Shown here in pieces: positions 17,604 through 26,785 of a stretch of DNA of 64,000 nucleotides. The position numbers and the translations under genes were made by a program. Source of the stretch: a virus; the IMG/VR virus record IMGVR_UViG_3300032235_000387, positions 1 through 64,000 of that record; one strand, written 5' to 3'. How positions within the stretch are numbered: the first letter of the stretch is position 1; the number at the start of each line of letters is the position of its first letter. The notes below the pieces were generated by a model that was not told where the DNA came from, made no database searches, and worked only from the letters and a program-made list of their open reading frames with translations.

Positions 17604-20066
17604 TTAATCCGGACAATCTCTTACTGTTGCGATTTCCCCTTGTGGAATTGTTGAAAGTGCTCTAATAATTGGTTTTAATATTGCACCAGAACCAGTATTA
17701 CTAATAATATTAATAATTGGAAGATCGCTTATAACTTTAGTATTTATTGGTTGATCTGGACGATCTGGATAGATTAATTGTGATGTAATAGTTTGTTGTT
17801 GAGGTGCACCAGTTATTGCATTATCCGTTAATGTAACATTTGCACCTATAATATTTCCATTTTCATTTATAGTGAGATTATAAGTATTGTCGAAATTATC
17901 AATAGCATAATCACCAATTTCATATCCGATTCCTGAGTTTTCAATCACAACTTCTGTAACTCCATAAGGAACGTATGGTGGATTATCCTCCGCAACTATT
18001 ACTGAAGATTCTATAGTAACGTTTCCTACTGGATAATTTTCACCTTCAGACACCATATAAATTTGTATTATTTTACCAGTATCATCAATTACTGATCTAG
18101 CCACTGCACCATATCCTTGACCACAATTATCCACAAATTCAACGAATGGTGGATATCTGTAACCAAATCCAGGATTATCAATTCTAACTCCTATTATACT
18201 TGATGTTGTTTTTTCATTAATTAAATTATTTTCAGAAATATTATTAGATGAAAAAGACCCAAGAATTGCAGTTGCTGTTGCTTCATATCCACCTCCACCA
18301 AAAATTTTTACTCTAGGTGGACCACATACTGGAGGTTTTCCTGTGTAACAACCACCAAATGGTGAAATGTAGTTAATGGATTTTGTAGATGATTTAAAAA
18401 TATCCCAAGATCCTACAGTTTTTTCAAAAGAAGATTTTTCAACTTCTTTCCTCATTTTAGAATCTGGTATTTTATCAATAATTGTAAATATGTCATTTAT
18501 AGTATAATTAGTTGCAATTCCACTATATTTTCTAACGACCGTTACTCTGTTATCATTTACTTTTTGAATTTTCATAATTTCAGCATTAGTAGAAATAAAT
18601 CCATCTACATTAACACCCTCAATATTTCTAAGAGTAATGATGTTATCACTCTTAGATACTGGTAAAATTGGTGAAGTAATTGATACTGTATTTTCTGAAA
18701 TTATTGAATCTTCAGAATTAACTTTTTCAAAACTAGCAATTTTTCCAATTTTATCAGCAATGTTCATTCCATTTAAAACAGTTTTAAATATTTTATTTTC
18801 ATTGTCACTAGATTTTCCACCATATCCTATTTTCCATTCTTTTATATTTCCAGAGCATTTTGATGCTGATTGATTTACATCAAATAACCCACCAATAGAT
18901 TTAATTGAACTTATTCCACTACGGAGAAAATCTGCGACACTAAAAGCTGCAGAAAGTATTTTTGAAACTCCATTTAAAGCCCCAGATAAACCGCTTACAA
19001 TTTTACTAATAATCGAATTCAAAAATGCTCCTGTAAATTGAGTTCCTACACAACTTGCAAAATTATCAACGTTATCAATAGTAGATCTAAGTAGATCTTT
19101 AATTGTTCCTTTTAAACCATCGACTATTTTATTTGCTATGGTAGAAATAGAGGTTTCTAAAAATTTTACAGGAGGAACCATAGCAGTTTGCGCTGCTACT
19201 CCAGCTAAATGTGCAATTGCATAATTTTGAGTTGCCGCATAAACTTTTGCAAATACTGTTTTGTATAATAATTCTAATCCTTTCTGGAGCAATCCAATTA
19301 ATTTATTGAACAATGAATTAAACATTTGCCCAACAAACCCATTTGAAATTCCTTGAATTTTTTCTGCTGATCTATCAATTTCTAAAGAAACTTTACTAGC
19401 AAATGAAGTTATATTTTGAACTTTTTGTAATAAATTATTAACTTCTGCACCAACACCTTTTACCAAGGTATCGTCACAACTATTTGAAAAAACTATTTCT
19501 TGACCAACACCAGTAAAATATGGTTTTTCATCTTTTACTTCTTTAGTATTATTAAGTTTTCCAATTTGAGAAGGTGAAAGATCTCTTGGAGATTTTTGAG
19601 ATTGTGAATTTTGTTCATTTGATTGATCTGCTTTTACTTTAGATCCATCATTTTTAATTCGATTAGTATATCCAGTAAATGGAACAAACGGAGAAGTAAA
19701 TTCATTACTTGGAACTTGAGATGTTCTACCAAAACAACCAATAATTACTGGTATTTGTCCATTATCACCATCTAAAAAGAAACCAAATACTGTGTCTCCA
19801 GGTTGAATTTTTGGATTTTCTGCATAATTTGCCCCACCACTTCCAGAAGTTGTTGGTAGTAATATTTGAGCCCATGGCAAATCTTCATTGGAAAGTTCAG
19901 TTGTATTATAAGGATGATACCCCAGAATTCTAACCTTACATCTATTTCCCCATCCACCACCATTTGATTGTTCACCTTGAGATGAAATTGGTGGTATTTG
20001 ACCAATCCACCATCTAAATCCATCTCTTCCTAAAAAATTACTTTTGAGTAATGATTCATCAATCAT
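17604..20066 (-). CDS. gp5: Baseplate hub subunit gp5-like, no lysozyme domain
   Basis: Encodes 820 residues. Residues 1-130 match the OB-fold of T4 gp5/VgrG (FRWWIGQIPP, GNRCKVRILGYHPYN, DLPWAQILLP, PGDTVFGFFLDGDNGQIPVIIG). In T4 the next domain is a T4-lysozyme-type muramidase. Here residues ~150-450 are instead helical and partly hydrophobic, with no E-D-T catalytic pattern. Residues ~560-820 contain repeated beta units (GFGYRYPPFVEF, GENYPVGNVTIES, GIGYEIGDYAID). The start overlaps the stop of the upstream gp27-like gene by four bases. The protein should cap the tail tube and carry the spike. Loss of the lysozyme is notable because the next-but-one upstream gene encodes wall hydrolases. 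Confidence 0.85.
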   Translation of the reverse strand: MIDESLLKSNFLGRDGFRWWIGQIPPISSQGEQSNGGGWGNRCKVRILGYHPYNTTELSNEDLPWAQILLPTTSGSGGANYAENPKIQPGDTVFGFFLDGDNGQIPVIIGCFGRTSQVPSNEFTSPFVPFTGYTNRIKNDGSKVKADQSNEQNSQSQKSPRDLSPSQIGKLNNTKEVKDEKPYFTGVGQEIVFSNSCDDTLVKGVGAEVNNLLQKVQNITSFASKVSLEIDRSAEKIQGISNGFVGQMFNSLFNKLIGLLQKGLELLYKTVFAKVYAATQNYAIAHLAGVAAQTAMVPPVKFLETSISTIANKIVDGLKGTIKDLLRSTIDNVDNFASCVGTQFTGAFLNSIISKIVSGLSGALNGVSKILSAAFSVADFLRSGISSIKSIGGLFDVNQSASKCSGNIKEWKIGYGGKSSDNENKIFKTVLNGMNIADKIGKIASFEKVNSEDSIISENTVSITSPILPVSKSDNIITLRNIEGVNVDGFISTNAEIMKIQKVNDNRVTVVRKYSGIATNYTINDIFTIIDKIPDSKMRKEVEKSSFEKTVGSWDIFKSSTKSINYISPFGGCYTGKPPVCGPPRVKIFGGGGYEATATAILGSFSSNNISENNLINEKTTSSIIGVRIDNPGFGYRYPPFVEFVDNCGQGYGAVARSVIDDTGKIIQIYMVSEGENYPVGNVTIESSVIVAEDNPPYVPYGVTEVVIENSGIGYEIGDYAIDNFDNTYNLTINENGNIIGANVTLTDNAITGAPQQQTITSQLIYPDRPDQPINTKVISDLPIINIISNTGSGAILKPIIRALSTIPQGEIATVRDCPD

Positions 20067-21391
20067 TTTTTCTGTCCGAAGGTGTCTCTTATTAGTTTCA
20101 TTGAAGTATACGAATTTTCAACGTTAAAATGATGACAAATTTCCTTTATCATATATAGACCACTTGTTTCGGGATCATATTCTTCAGAAGATGAATTACT
20201 AATTTTTGGGAAATTACATTCTATAATATCTCCCGCTTTTAAATTAGTATTTGATGGAACTACAATACTGAGTGTTTGAATAAACAAAAGATTATATCTT
20301 GTTATTGATTGTGATTGATACTTAGATGGATCTGAGTTTTGTTCAACAGAAACACCTTTTTCCATTGTACCAACATCAAGAACTTGTGTAATAATTCTAG
20401 TAGGAATATCACCAAGAGTTAATTCGGATGTATTGGATATTTTTGGTAGTTTTAATTTTTTACCAAGATTTTTTGATTTTTTAATATAATCTTTTGATTT
20501 AAAAACATTTTGCTCATAATCCGAAAATGTAAAATTTAAAGGATTAAAAAACATACGATGACTTGCATATGCACCAAGTTTTAATTTTTCTACTAAATTT
20601 TGATTTCTATCAACTACGTAATTTAAAATTTTAAAATCATTATCTATTTTTCTTTCAGTATTATCATAAGAAACATTTGCCTGAGTATAAGTATAAGATG
20701 CTTTTGGCGTTTGATTTATTAATGAATCTATTGATCTAAATTGAAATCCATCTTTAGTTTGATAAAATAAAAATCCTGCTGTAGCATCTCCAGAACTTTC
20801 TGGAACTCCTTTTGATGCTAACCATATCAATATTGTAAATGGTTTTCTTAAGTTTCCAATAAAACCATATTTGTTTGATGTTTTATCTATTGTTCCTATT
20901 TTAGAAGTTTTTAAATAATCTTTTAAAATACTTCTTACAGAATTACTTATTGGTGAACTAGTTGGATATTTTTTTCCTACTCTGATAGTTTCATTAGTAA
21001 TTGCTTCTCTTGAAACTAAATGTAAAGTAAAACTCTCTCTTTGAGTTTCAGATATAACATCAGTAATACTAGAAACATAAAAATAATCCTCGGGTTTTTT
21101 AGAAAAATCTAATCCTGGATTTTTTTCCGAATTTCCAGCAATTTTTACTAATAATCTTTCTCCTCCTCGAAGAGGTAAACCATTGTAAATTGATTCTTTA
21201 TTTCCATCTTGATTTTTAAATGATGTAATAGTATCACCAGTATTAACTACTTTAACTCTAGCAGTAATTGTTGGTGAAAAAATATCTTCAAAATATTCAA
21301 ATGCAATTGTTCCATTGCTAATATCAACAGTTCTACTTTGGTCGTTAGATTGTAAAATTAATTCTTCGTATATTGATTTTTTTGTTGACAT
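20063..21391 (-). CDS. gp27: Baseplate hub protein, gp27-like
   Basis: Encodes 442 residues with an N-terminus MSTKKSIYEELILQSNDQSR. Tube-fold segments follow (TIAFEYFEDIFSPTITARVKV; RESFTLHLVSREAITNE; KYGFIGNLRKPFTILIWLASKG). Length and position directly before gp5 match T4 gp27, the trimeric hub ring that joins tube to gp5. The ESFTLHLVS and ITNET segments resemble gp27/GpD-family hub proteins. It overlaps the 637-aa gene by one base and gp5 by four, so the three are translationally coupled. The gp27 identity is by context plus weak motif similarity. Confidence 0.75.
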   Translation of the reverse strand: MSTKKSIYEELILQSNDQSRTVDISNGTIAFEYFEDIFSPTITARVKVVNTGDTITSFKNQDGNKESIYNGLPLRGGERLLVKIAGNSEKNPGLDFSKKPEDYFYVSSITDVISETQRESFTLHLVSREAITNETIRVGKKYPTSSPISNSVRSILKDYLKTSKIGTIDKTSNKYGFIGNLRKPFTILIWLASKGVPESSGDATAGFLFYQTKDGFQFRSIDSLINQTPKASYTYTQANVSYDNTERKIDNDFKILNYVVDRNQNLVEKLKLGAYASHRMFFNPLNFTFSDYEQNVFKSKDYIKKSKNLGKKLKLPKISNTSELTLGDIPTRIITQVLDVGTMEKGVSVEQNSDPSKYQSQSITRYNLLFIQTLSIVVPSNTNLKAGDIIECNFPKISNSSSEEYDPETSGLYMIKEICHHFNVENSYTSMKLIRDTFGQKK

Positions 21392-23304
21392 TATAGATAC
21401 GCCAAATCTAAAAGAAGTTTTTGTTTAATAAAGTTATTTAACAAAGCAAAGTCAGATATTTGGGATTTTATAAGATTATTATCTTTTGTTTGTTGTGAAA
21501 TTTGTACTTTAGTTTCTTTAGTATTTCTATCATCAATAAAAAGAATTTGTTGTGCCTTTCTTTCTGTTGTAATTGAATCATAAGCAGTCTTAAAATTTTC
21601 TGTTTTTTTACTAGAAATTGCTGGTTGTGGTAAAACAGAAGATTGTGAAGAAATTGGTTTTGAAACTAAGTTTTCTGTAGGAGTTATTCCACCTCTATAT
21701 TCGAAGTGATAAGGATCTCCTGGTATATTTGCATAATACCATCCATATTTTGGACCATGTTGTTTCATCCAATTATAAGGTGCAGTATTAGGTTCCAAAT
21801 CAATTGCTAATCCTAATCCATGTTTTGAATAACCAGGTGTCGCTTTTACTGGTCCACTTACACGTTTCTGATGTTCATAACTTCTATAAGCACTATTAAT
21901 TGGAATATCTTTTCCATATGCTTTTTGTGCAGCAACAAATGATCTACCTGCAGAAGGATTTAACATAGCATTTCCACCATACCAATCTTGATAATCTGGT
22001 GGATAAGATAAAGGTTTAACCTTCATTAATTCTGAAGAAGTTAAGAATCCATTTTTATTTTTTGATGGTTGGGGAGGAGGTGGAGCAGTTGGTTTTGATT
22101 GAGGTGCTGGTGATGTTGATGTTGTTGTTGATACTGGTGTTCTTCTTGCTTGTTCAACAATTTGCCTTTCTCTTGAAGAATATTTTGAACCACCAACTGT
22201 CCATGCACCTATTCCTTTGTCTCTTAATACTGCAAGTCCAAGTAAATCTTGATTTTGGGGACTAAACATATCACTTGGAGTTAATCCAGCAGATTTTACG
22301 GCACCAGGTAAAGTATTTCCAATTATTTGATATTTTCCTGCTGCATGGATACCTCTATCAGGTCTTGCAGTTCTTGGATATTTTCTTTCATTTTGCCTAT
22401 CCATCACTTCACCAATCGTCATACTTGTAAGTGGTTTTCCAATTACTTTATTAGAATCTCCAGAACCAACGATTCTTCCATTCGCATCAGTTCCTTGATT
22501 CATTGCATTATAATTACCACCACTTTCTGGACCTGCAATAATATCAAGTGCTTGTTTATGAATACCAGTTAATCTACTTGGTGCAGTTTGTTGACCAGGT
22601 ACTGGTATTTGAGGATAAAACTTTTCTTCTGATGGTTGCCCTGTTGGCGGCGCTTCTTCTCCACCAGCAAGACCTTCAGATAAAGGTGTAGTTAATAATT
22701 TATATGCATCAAAAATTTGATCATTTATAGATTCGAACGAATTTGTTAATAGATCAAAAGAAGAATTAATTGTGTCTGGAATTTCGGAAAATTTAAATGA
22801 AACAACTTTTTGGAAAAGGTCTGATAATACATATCCAAATGTTTTTAATATATTCCCAACATTCCCTACAAATTTTGAAATTATTTCACCACCTCTTTGC
22901 ATTCTCGCAATAAATTCTTTACCCATCACTATCCAAGTTGGAATATTTTGAACCATCCATCCTGCAGTCATATATCCAAGAAATCCAAAAAGTCTACTTA
23001 ATATTCCTCCATTACCATAACTTGATGAAATATTAAATGTTTTGGATGGTGTCAATTTTAACGATGAAGATTCAATTTGATCTTCTATTTCCATTCTTCT
23101 TGTAAATTCTCTTCTTCTTGCTTCCAATAAAGAAGATTGATATGATAATTGAGTTCTTGCTTTTGTTTTATTTTGTATTATTTTAGCAACATTATCAATT
23201 GATCTATTTGCAATAGATAACTCTCTTTTAGTATAAAAAACTGATTTGCTGATATTTTTTACACCAATAGACGATTGTTTTATAGTTTCTGTAATTGTCG
23301 CCAT
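21391..23304 (-). CDS. Tail-associated double cell-wall hydrolase (muramidase-like plus M15 peptidase)
   Basis: Encodes 637 residues. Residues 1-110 are charged and helical; ~110-190 are hydrophobic or amphipathic. Residues ~245-385 resemble a lysozyme/transglycosylase domain: GPESGGNYNAMNQ with likely catalytic Glu ~260, then AAGKYQIIGNTL. After a Pro/Ser linker, residues ~430-540 match a VanY/M15 D,D-peptidase: AYRSYEHQKR, SKHGLGLAIDLEP (Zn ligands His ~495 and Asp ~502) and PYHFEY (His ~532, Glu ~534). The two activities would cut glycan strands and stem-peptide bonds in peptidoglycan during DNA entry. The gene is coupled to the gp27-like gene. It probably supplies the hydrolase that gp5 lacks, carried in the tail tube or hub. 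The M15 call is strong; the muramidase subtype is uncertain. Confidence 0.85.
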   Translation of the reverse strand: MATITETIKQSSIGVKNISKSVFYTKRELSIANRSIDNVAKIIQNKTKARTQLSYQSSLLEARRREFTRRMEIEDQIESSSLKLTPSKTFNISSSYGNGGILSRLFGFLGYMTAGWMVQNIPTWIVMGKEFIARMQRGGEIISKFVGNVGNILKTFGYVLSDLFQKVVSFKFSEIPDTINSSFDLLTNSFESINDQIFDAYKLLTTPLSEGLAGGEEAPPTGQPSEEKFYPQIPVPGQQTAPSRLTGIHKQALDIIAGPESGGNYNAMNQGTDANGRIVGSGDSNKVIGKPLTSMTIGEVMDRQNERKYPRTARPDRGIHAAGKYQIIGNTLPGAVKSAGLTPSDMFSPQNQDLLGLAVLRDKGIGAWTVGGSKYSSRERQIVEQARRTPVSTTTSTSPAPQSKPTAPPPPQPSKNKNGFLTSSELMKVKPLSYPPDYQDWYGGNAMLNPSAGRSFVAAQKAYGKDIPINSAYRSYEHQKRVSGPVKATPGYSKHGLGLAIDLEPNTAPYNWMKQHGPKYGWYYANIPGDPYHFEYRGGITPTENLVSKPISSQSSVLPQPAISSKKTENFKTAYDSITTERKAQQILFIDDRNTKETKVQISQQTKDNNLIKSQISDFALLNNFIKQKLLLDLAYL

Positions 23305-23305
23305 T

Positions 23306-25036
23306 TTACGTTACCACATTATACTGAAGTTTTGAATATAAAACATAAAAATTATCAGGATTGGAAGAATTTATTAGTGGCACATCAGTAATTGGTTCGG
23401 ATATAACTGGTGAAGATTGTGGTGTTTGATTATTTGAAGATGTGGTGGCAACTATAATATTTGGTTTAATTTCTGGAAGAACACCGACATTAGATGCTTG
23501 CTTTGGTGGACTTGTAATTTGAGGTTGTTCTTTTATAGGTTGTTGAATATTATTTTCATTCTGTATCTGTGAAACTTTTTGTACAGAATCTTTTAGTTTC
23601 ATTTCATTCCAATCATACCCTTTCATTTTTGCCCAATCTTTTGCACTTTGTTGATCTTCTGGACTCATTTGATTCCATGCAGTTTCAATTTTTCCTCTGG
23701 CAAATGGATTATTTCTATATTGCCATGCCATTTCATATTCCTTACTTCTATCAGACTTTGGTGGAGGAGGGGTAGATGTATTATTATTTGTATTTTCTTT
23801 CTGATTGACGTTTTCACCCATAACAGTTTGTTGTGGTGCTATAACTGGTGTTGGTGTTGAAGTTGGTGGAATTGATGTGGATGATGCTTCTTCAGGTTTT
23901 TTAGAAAAAATACTTGTTAAATTTGGAAAATTATAATTTTGAACAACATCATATGTACTTTTACCAATAGGACCTCCTACAACAGATCCAGTCGCACCAC
24001 CAATAAAAGATCCAATAGGTCCAAGTGGAGATCCCATAATTGCACCAGCAGTACCCAATACTGCTGCACCTGTTCCACCAGCAAATGCCCTTCCATAATT
24101 TTTTTCACCAGATGCAATATCAGCAGCAGTAGTAACTGCTCCTGTCAGAACTGGCATACTTTTTAAAGTATTGAATGCTGCACCAGCACCACTTTTTAAA
24201 ATATTGCCAATAGAGGTTAAAGGTGCGGATGGTTTAATTGATGGTAATTTTGGAATAATTGTAGTTTTTCCTTTTAAAAGTCCTGTCAATCCACCAATAA
24301 CTGATCCAGCGGCTTTAAAAGGTACTTTTATGATATTTCCAATTAATGCTGTTAACTTTAAAGGTAATGATATGATAGTTGAAATAATCCTATTAAATCC
24401 AATTTTAATTGCAGCTAACGCAGCAATAGAAAATCCTACGTTCTTTAAAATATTTGTTTTAATATCTGTTAATTTGTCAGTATCATTTTTTTCTTGTGCA
24501 TTAATATAATCTATTACTTGATTTGTTAACCAACCACCAAAAAGATATGTCAAAGATGTTCCTATTCTTTCAAAAATATTTTGAACTTGTGGTTGAAGTC
24601 TTTGAACAGGAGCAACCAATGCTGCTTGTATCTTCTGTTCTATTTTGTTTTCTCTTCCAAATCTTACTTGCTGTTCCGATAATCTTCTTTCTTTTTCTTG
24701 ATCTTCTCTTATCCTTGAAATTTCCGCATCACTATCTCTTTGTAAAGATGTGGAAATTCTTGTTAATCCAGAATTAAAATTTACTATTTCATCACGCAAT
24801 CCCTGTATTTGCCCTTCAATAGAAATTAAGGATTCTTGATTTGTTTTTGATGCTTCTAAATTTTTTGTATTATCTTCTTGAATTTTTGATATTAAAATAT
24901 CATCACGGTTAAATACCGAACTAGAAATATTTGTACTCTTTAAGTATACTTGACGAGAAGTTAAATCCAAAGGAGATTTTGTAAGAGGTACTATGGCACC
25001 TCCTTTAGCATTAGATTCTGTATCAAGTTCCGCCAT
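23306..25036 (-). CDS. Tape-measure or hub protein candidate
   Basis: Encodes 576 residues. Residues ~20-150 look coiled-coil (IQEDNTKNLEASKTNQESL, RIREDQEKERRLSEQQVRF). Several hydrophobic segments follow (TSLTYLFGGWLTNQVIDYI; GFSIAALAAIKIGFNRIIS; a Gly/Ala-rich AVLGTAGAIMGSPLGPIGSFIGGATGSVVGG stretch near 330). The C-terminus is rich in Pro, Ser, Gln and Asn (PPTSTPTPVIAPQQTV, QQPIKEQPQITSPPKQ). This matches the composition of tape-measure proteins and the length of T4 gp29 (590 aa, tape measure and hub). It lies directly downstream of the gp26 and gp51-like genes, the position expected for a tape measure after its assembly factors. Direct similarity to gp29 is not evident. Confidence 0.6.
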   Translation of the reverse strand: MAELDTESNAKGGAIVPLTKSPLDLTSRQVYLKSTNISSSVFNRDDILISKIQEDNTKNLEASKTNQESLISIEGQIQGLRDEIVNFNSGLTRISTSLQRDSDAEISRIREDQEKERRLSEQQVRFGRENKIEQKIQAALVAPVQRLQPQVQNIFERIGTSLTYLFGGWLTNQVIDYINAQEKNDTDKLTDIKTNILKNVGFSIAALAAIKIGFNRIISTIISLPLKLTALIGNIIKVPFKAAGSVIGGLTGLLKGKTTIIPKLPSIKPSAPLTSIGNILKSGAGAAFNTLKSMPVLTGAVTTAADIASGEKNYGRAFAGGTGAAVLGTAGAIMGSPLGPIGSFIGGATGSVVGGPIGKSTYDVVQNYNFPNLTSIFSKKPEEASSTSIPPTSTPTPVIAPQQTVMGENVNQKENTNNNTSTPPPPKSDRSKEYEMAWQYRNNPFARGKIETAWNQMSPEDQQSAKDWAKMKGYDWNEMKLKDSVQKVSQIQNENNIQQPIKEQPQITSPPKQASNVGVLPEIKPNIIVATTSSNNQTPQSSPVISEPITDVPLINSSNPDNFYVLYSKLQYNVVT

Positions 25037-25202
25037 TGGTACTATTTTTTAAGTTTTCTTCTTCAATAAACTGTTGTAGAAGAGTAAGATAAACTTCTCT
25101 TTCCCAAGGTATCATATTCTCTAACTCTGTCAAAGAATATTTATGATGTTGGATTAAAGCAAAATTTGTTTTATAATATGACGCAAGATCTTCATGCGCC
25201 AT
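25023..25202 (-). CDS. gp51: Small hub assembly factor, gp51-like
   Basis: Encodes 59 residues: begins MAHEDLASYYKTNFALIQHH, then KYSLTELENMIPWEREVYLT. The ATG at 25202 overlaps the end of gp26, and the stop lies 14 bases inside the next gene, so it sits in a fully coupled series. The helical pattern with MPWxxxxYxxLL is like the short tail-assembly chaperones encoded just before tape-measure genes. By position it corresponds to T4 gp51, the catalyst of hub assembly. The T4 protein is longer, so gp51 naming is tentative. Coding potential is well supported by the tight overlaps. Confidence 0.75.
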   Translation of the reverse strand: MAHEDLASYYKTNFALIQHHKYSLTELENMIPWEREVYLTLLQQFIEEENLKNSTNGGT

Positions 25203-25204
25203 TG

Positions 25205-25924
25205 CTAAGCGAAAAAACTTGTTAATCCCTCCAAAACAATTTCATTTTCAACTTTTGTATTTGGATTTAATATTTTTATAGTATGAGTTAACTTAGGCAT
25301 AGTTTCAAAAAACTTTTCAATTTGTTTAAATTGATTAGAAGTCAACTGCTCAATAAATTCAATTAATTCTTTTTTAGTAAAATCACTTGCAGCCCAAGAC
25401 TCTTCTTCACTATAAATTTGTTCTACACAATTGCAAATAAGATCAAAAGTTTCATCAACACTAATTTGCCCATCTCTAATAAAATTATTTTTTATAAATT
25501 CATTCATTGATGGATATTTCATTCTCATTGTTAAATTATCATCTAATTTAATATCCTTACTATGATTTTCTGGTATTCTTACTTTAATTTCATCAAGATT
25601 AATACTTACTGGAACTTGAGTTACCCCATCATCCGGGCAAGTAATTAAAACATCAACTTCTTCCCCTACAGATTTTCCACGAATATTTAAAAACAAATAT
25701 TCAATATCAAAAGTAGATAAGTTATCTACTTTAATACCTTTTGTTAAAATACAGTTTGATAATGTAGATTTAACAGAGTCTGTTATTTGTTTATTATCAT
25801 CACTCTCAAGTGCAATTATTAAAATCTTTTCTTCTTTTACCAAAAATGGTCTATATTTAATTGACTTTTTTAAAGAAGGAATTTCCAACTCATATGTTGG
25901 TGATGAAATAGATGGTAATGGCAT
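25205..25924 (-). CDS. gp26: Baseplate hub subunit gp26
   Basis: Encodes 239 residues: MPLPSISSPTYELEIPSLKK, then a region typical of gp26 (IKYRPFLVKEEKILIIALES, LTKGIKVDNLSTFDIEYLFLNIR, ISLDEIKV-like strands). The C-terminal half is helical (SVDETFDLICNCVEQIYSEEE, KELIEFIEQLTSNQFKQIEKFF). In T4, gp26 takes part in hub assembly. The PFLVKEEKILL and FDIEYLFLNIRxKS patterns are conserved across T4-like gp26 proteins. Cys-Asn-Cys in the C-terminal half is noted but without a known role. The gene is followed immediately by the gp51-like gene and the tape-measure candidate. Confidence 0.85.
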   Translation of the reverse strand: MPLPSISSPTYELEIPSLKKSIKYRPFLVKEEKILIIALESDDNKQITDSVKSTLSNCILTKGIKVDNLSTFDIEYLFLNIRGKSVGEEVDVLITCPDDGVTQVPVSINLDEIKVRIPENHSKDIKLDDNLTMRMKYPSMNEFIKNNFIRDGQISVDETFDLICNCVEQIYSEEESWAASDFTKKELIEFIEQLTSNQFKQIEKFFETMPKLTHTIKILNPNTKVENEIVLEGLTSFFA

Positions 25925-25947
25925 AATATTTTATTCTTTACAAATAT

Positions 25948-26745
25948 TTAGTTGAGAATTGGTTGTCCAGAAGAGTTAAAAAATCTTCTATTAACTTCTG
26001 CAGTGGTTCTTGTATCTATGTTCGAATCATAAAATACAACTCCACTAGAACCACGAATTGGAACCAGGGTTTTTTGAGTTTGATTTGACTGTTTATTATT
26101 GTCAAAATTCAAGTAAATTGGTAAACTTTGAGATCTTCCTGCGATGTACCTATCGTATTGGAAAGTTGCAGATACCTTTAAAATGTCAGAACTAGTATAA
26201 GAAACTGGAAGGGAAGATATACTTGAAGGAAATAATCCAATAAAATTATACTCTATTTCTGCATTGTAATCACGGTCAAATTTTACAATTTTAGTAGAAT
26301 TTGACTTATAATATTCTGGATATTGCATTCTAATGAAATAAGCTTGTGATGCCTGACTAACTGGTGCAGATACACCATTAATTGGATTATGAGATCCACT
26401 AGCAATAAATTCCATCCAATGCTCTAAAAATTTTAATGTATTGTAATTTTTATCCACATAAAAATCAAGAGTAATAGTATCAAAAATTCTTGTATGGGCA
26501 AATTTTTCTTGTATTCCCATATGATTACCGAGAATTTGTGCGGTTCCCAGTTGCGTTGTTGGTAAAGAAGCAGAAAAACACAATAGTCCAACTTCTTCCG
26601 CAATAAATCTTTGATTAATTCCTCTTTGCAATAAGTAATTTGTTAATTGAAATGGAAGAGCATTAAATCTCACTTCATAATGAGAAGTTTGTGCTAAATT
26701 AGTTAATAATGGTTTTATGCTAGATATGCTGCGTGGTAATGCCAC
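25948..26745 (-). CDS. gp54: Baseplate tail-tube initiator, gp54/gp19-like
   Basis: Encodes 265 residues and starts with GTG at 26745 (translated MALPRSISSIKP); no in-frame ATG lies near the beginning. The core looks like the tail-tube fold: ASLPTTQLGTAQI, a DTITLDFYVDKNYNTLKFLEHWME segment, NAEIEYNFIGLFPSSIS and LKVSATFQYDRY. The FYVDxxxxxLKFLExW and YNFxGLFPxSIS motifs are shared by T4-like tube and tube-initiator proteins (gp19, gp48, gp54). Since gp48 is found separately at 27809, gp54 is the best assignment. The gene diverges from gp4 across a 40-bp intergenic region. Confidence 0.65.
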   Translation of the reverse strand: MALPRSISSIKPLLTNLAQTSHYEVRFNALPFQLTNYLLQRGINQRFIAEEVGLLCFSASLPTTQLGTAQILGNHMGIQEKFAHTRIFDTITLDFYVDKNYNTLKFLEHWMEFIASGSHNPINGVSAPVSQASQAYFIRMQYPEYYKSNSTKIVKFDRDYNAEIEYNFIGLFPSSISSLPVSYTSSDILKVSATFQYDRYIAGRSQSLPIYLNFDNNKQSNQTQKTLVPIRGSSGVVFYDSNIDTRTTAEVNRRFFNSSGQPILN

Positions 26746-26785
26746 TCTAAATACCTATTATGATTCTTTTATTGTAAATATTTAG
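26746..26785. promoter_or_regulatory. Divergent promoter region between gp54-like and gp4
   Basis: Forty bases separate the only divergent gene pair in the window. The region is almost pure A/T and contains TAAATA-like elements on both strands (TGTAAATATTTAG on plus, ATAATAGGTATTTAG on minus). Promoters for both operons must lie here or inside the flanking genes. No clear -35/-10 pair is visible. Confidence 0.45.
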
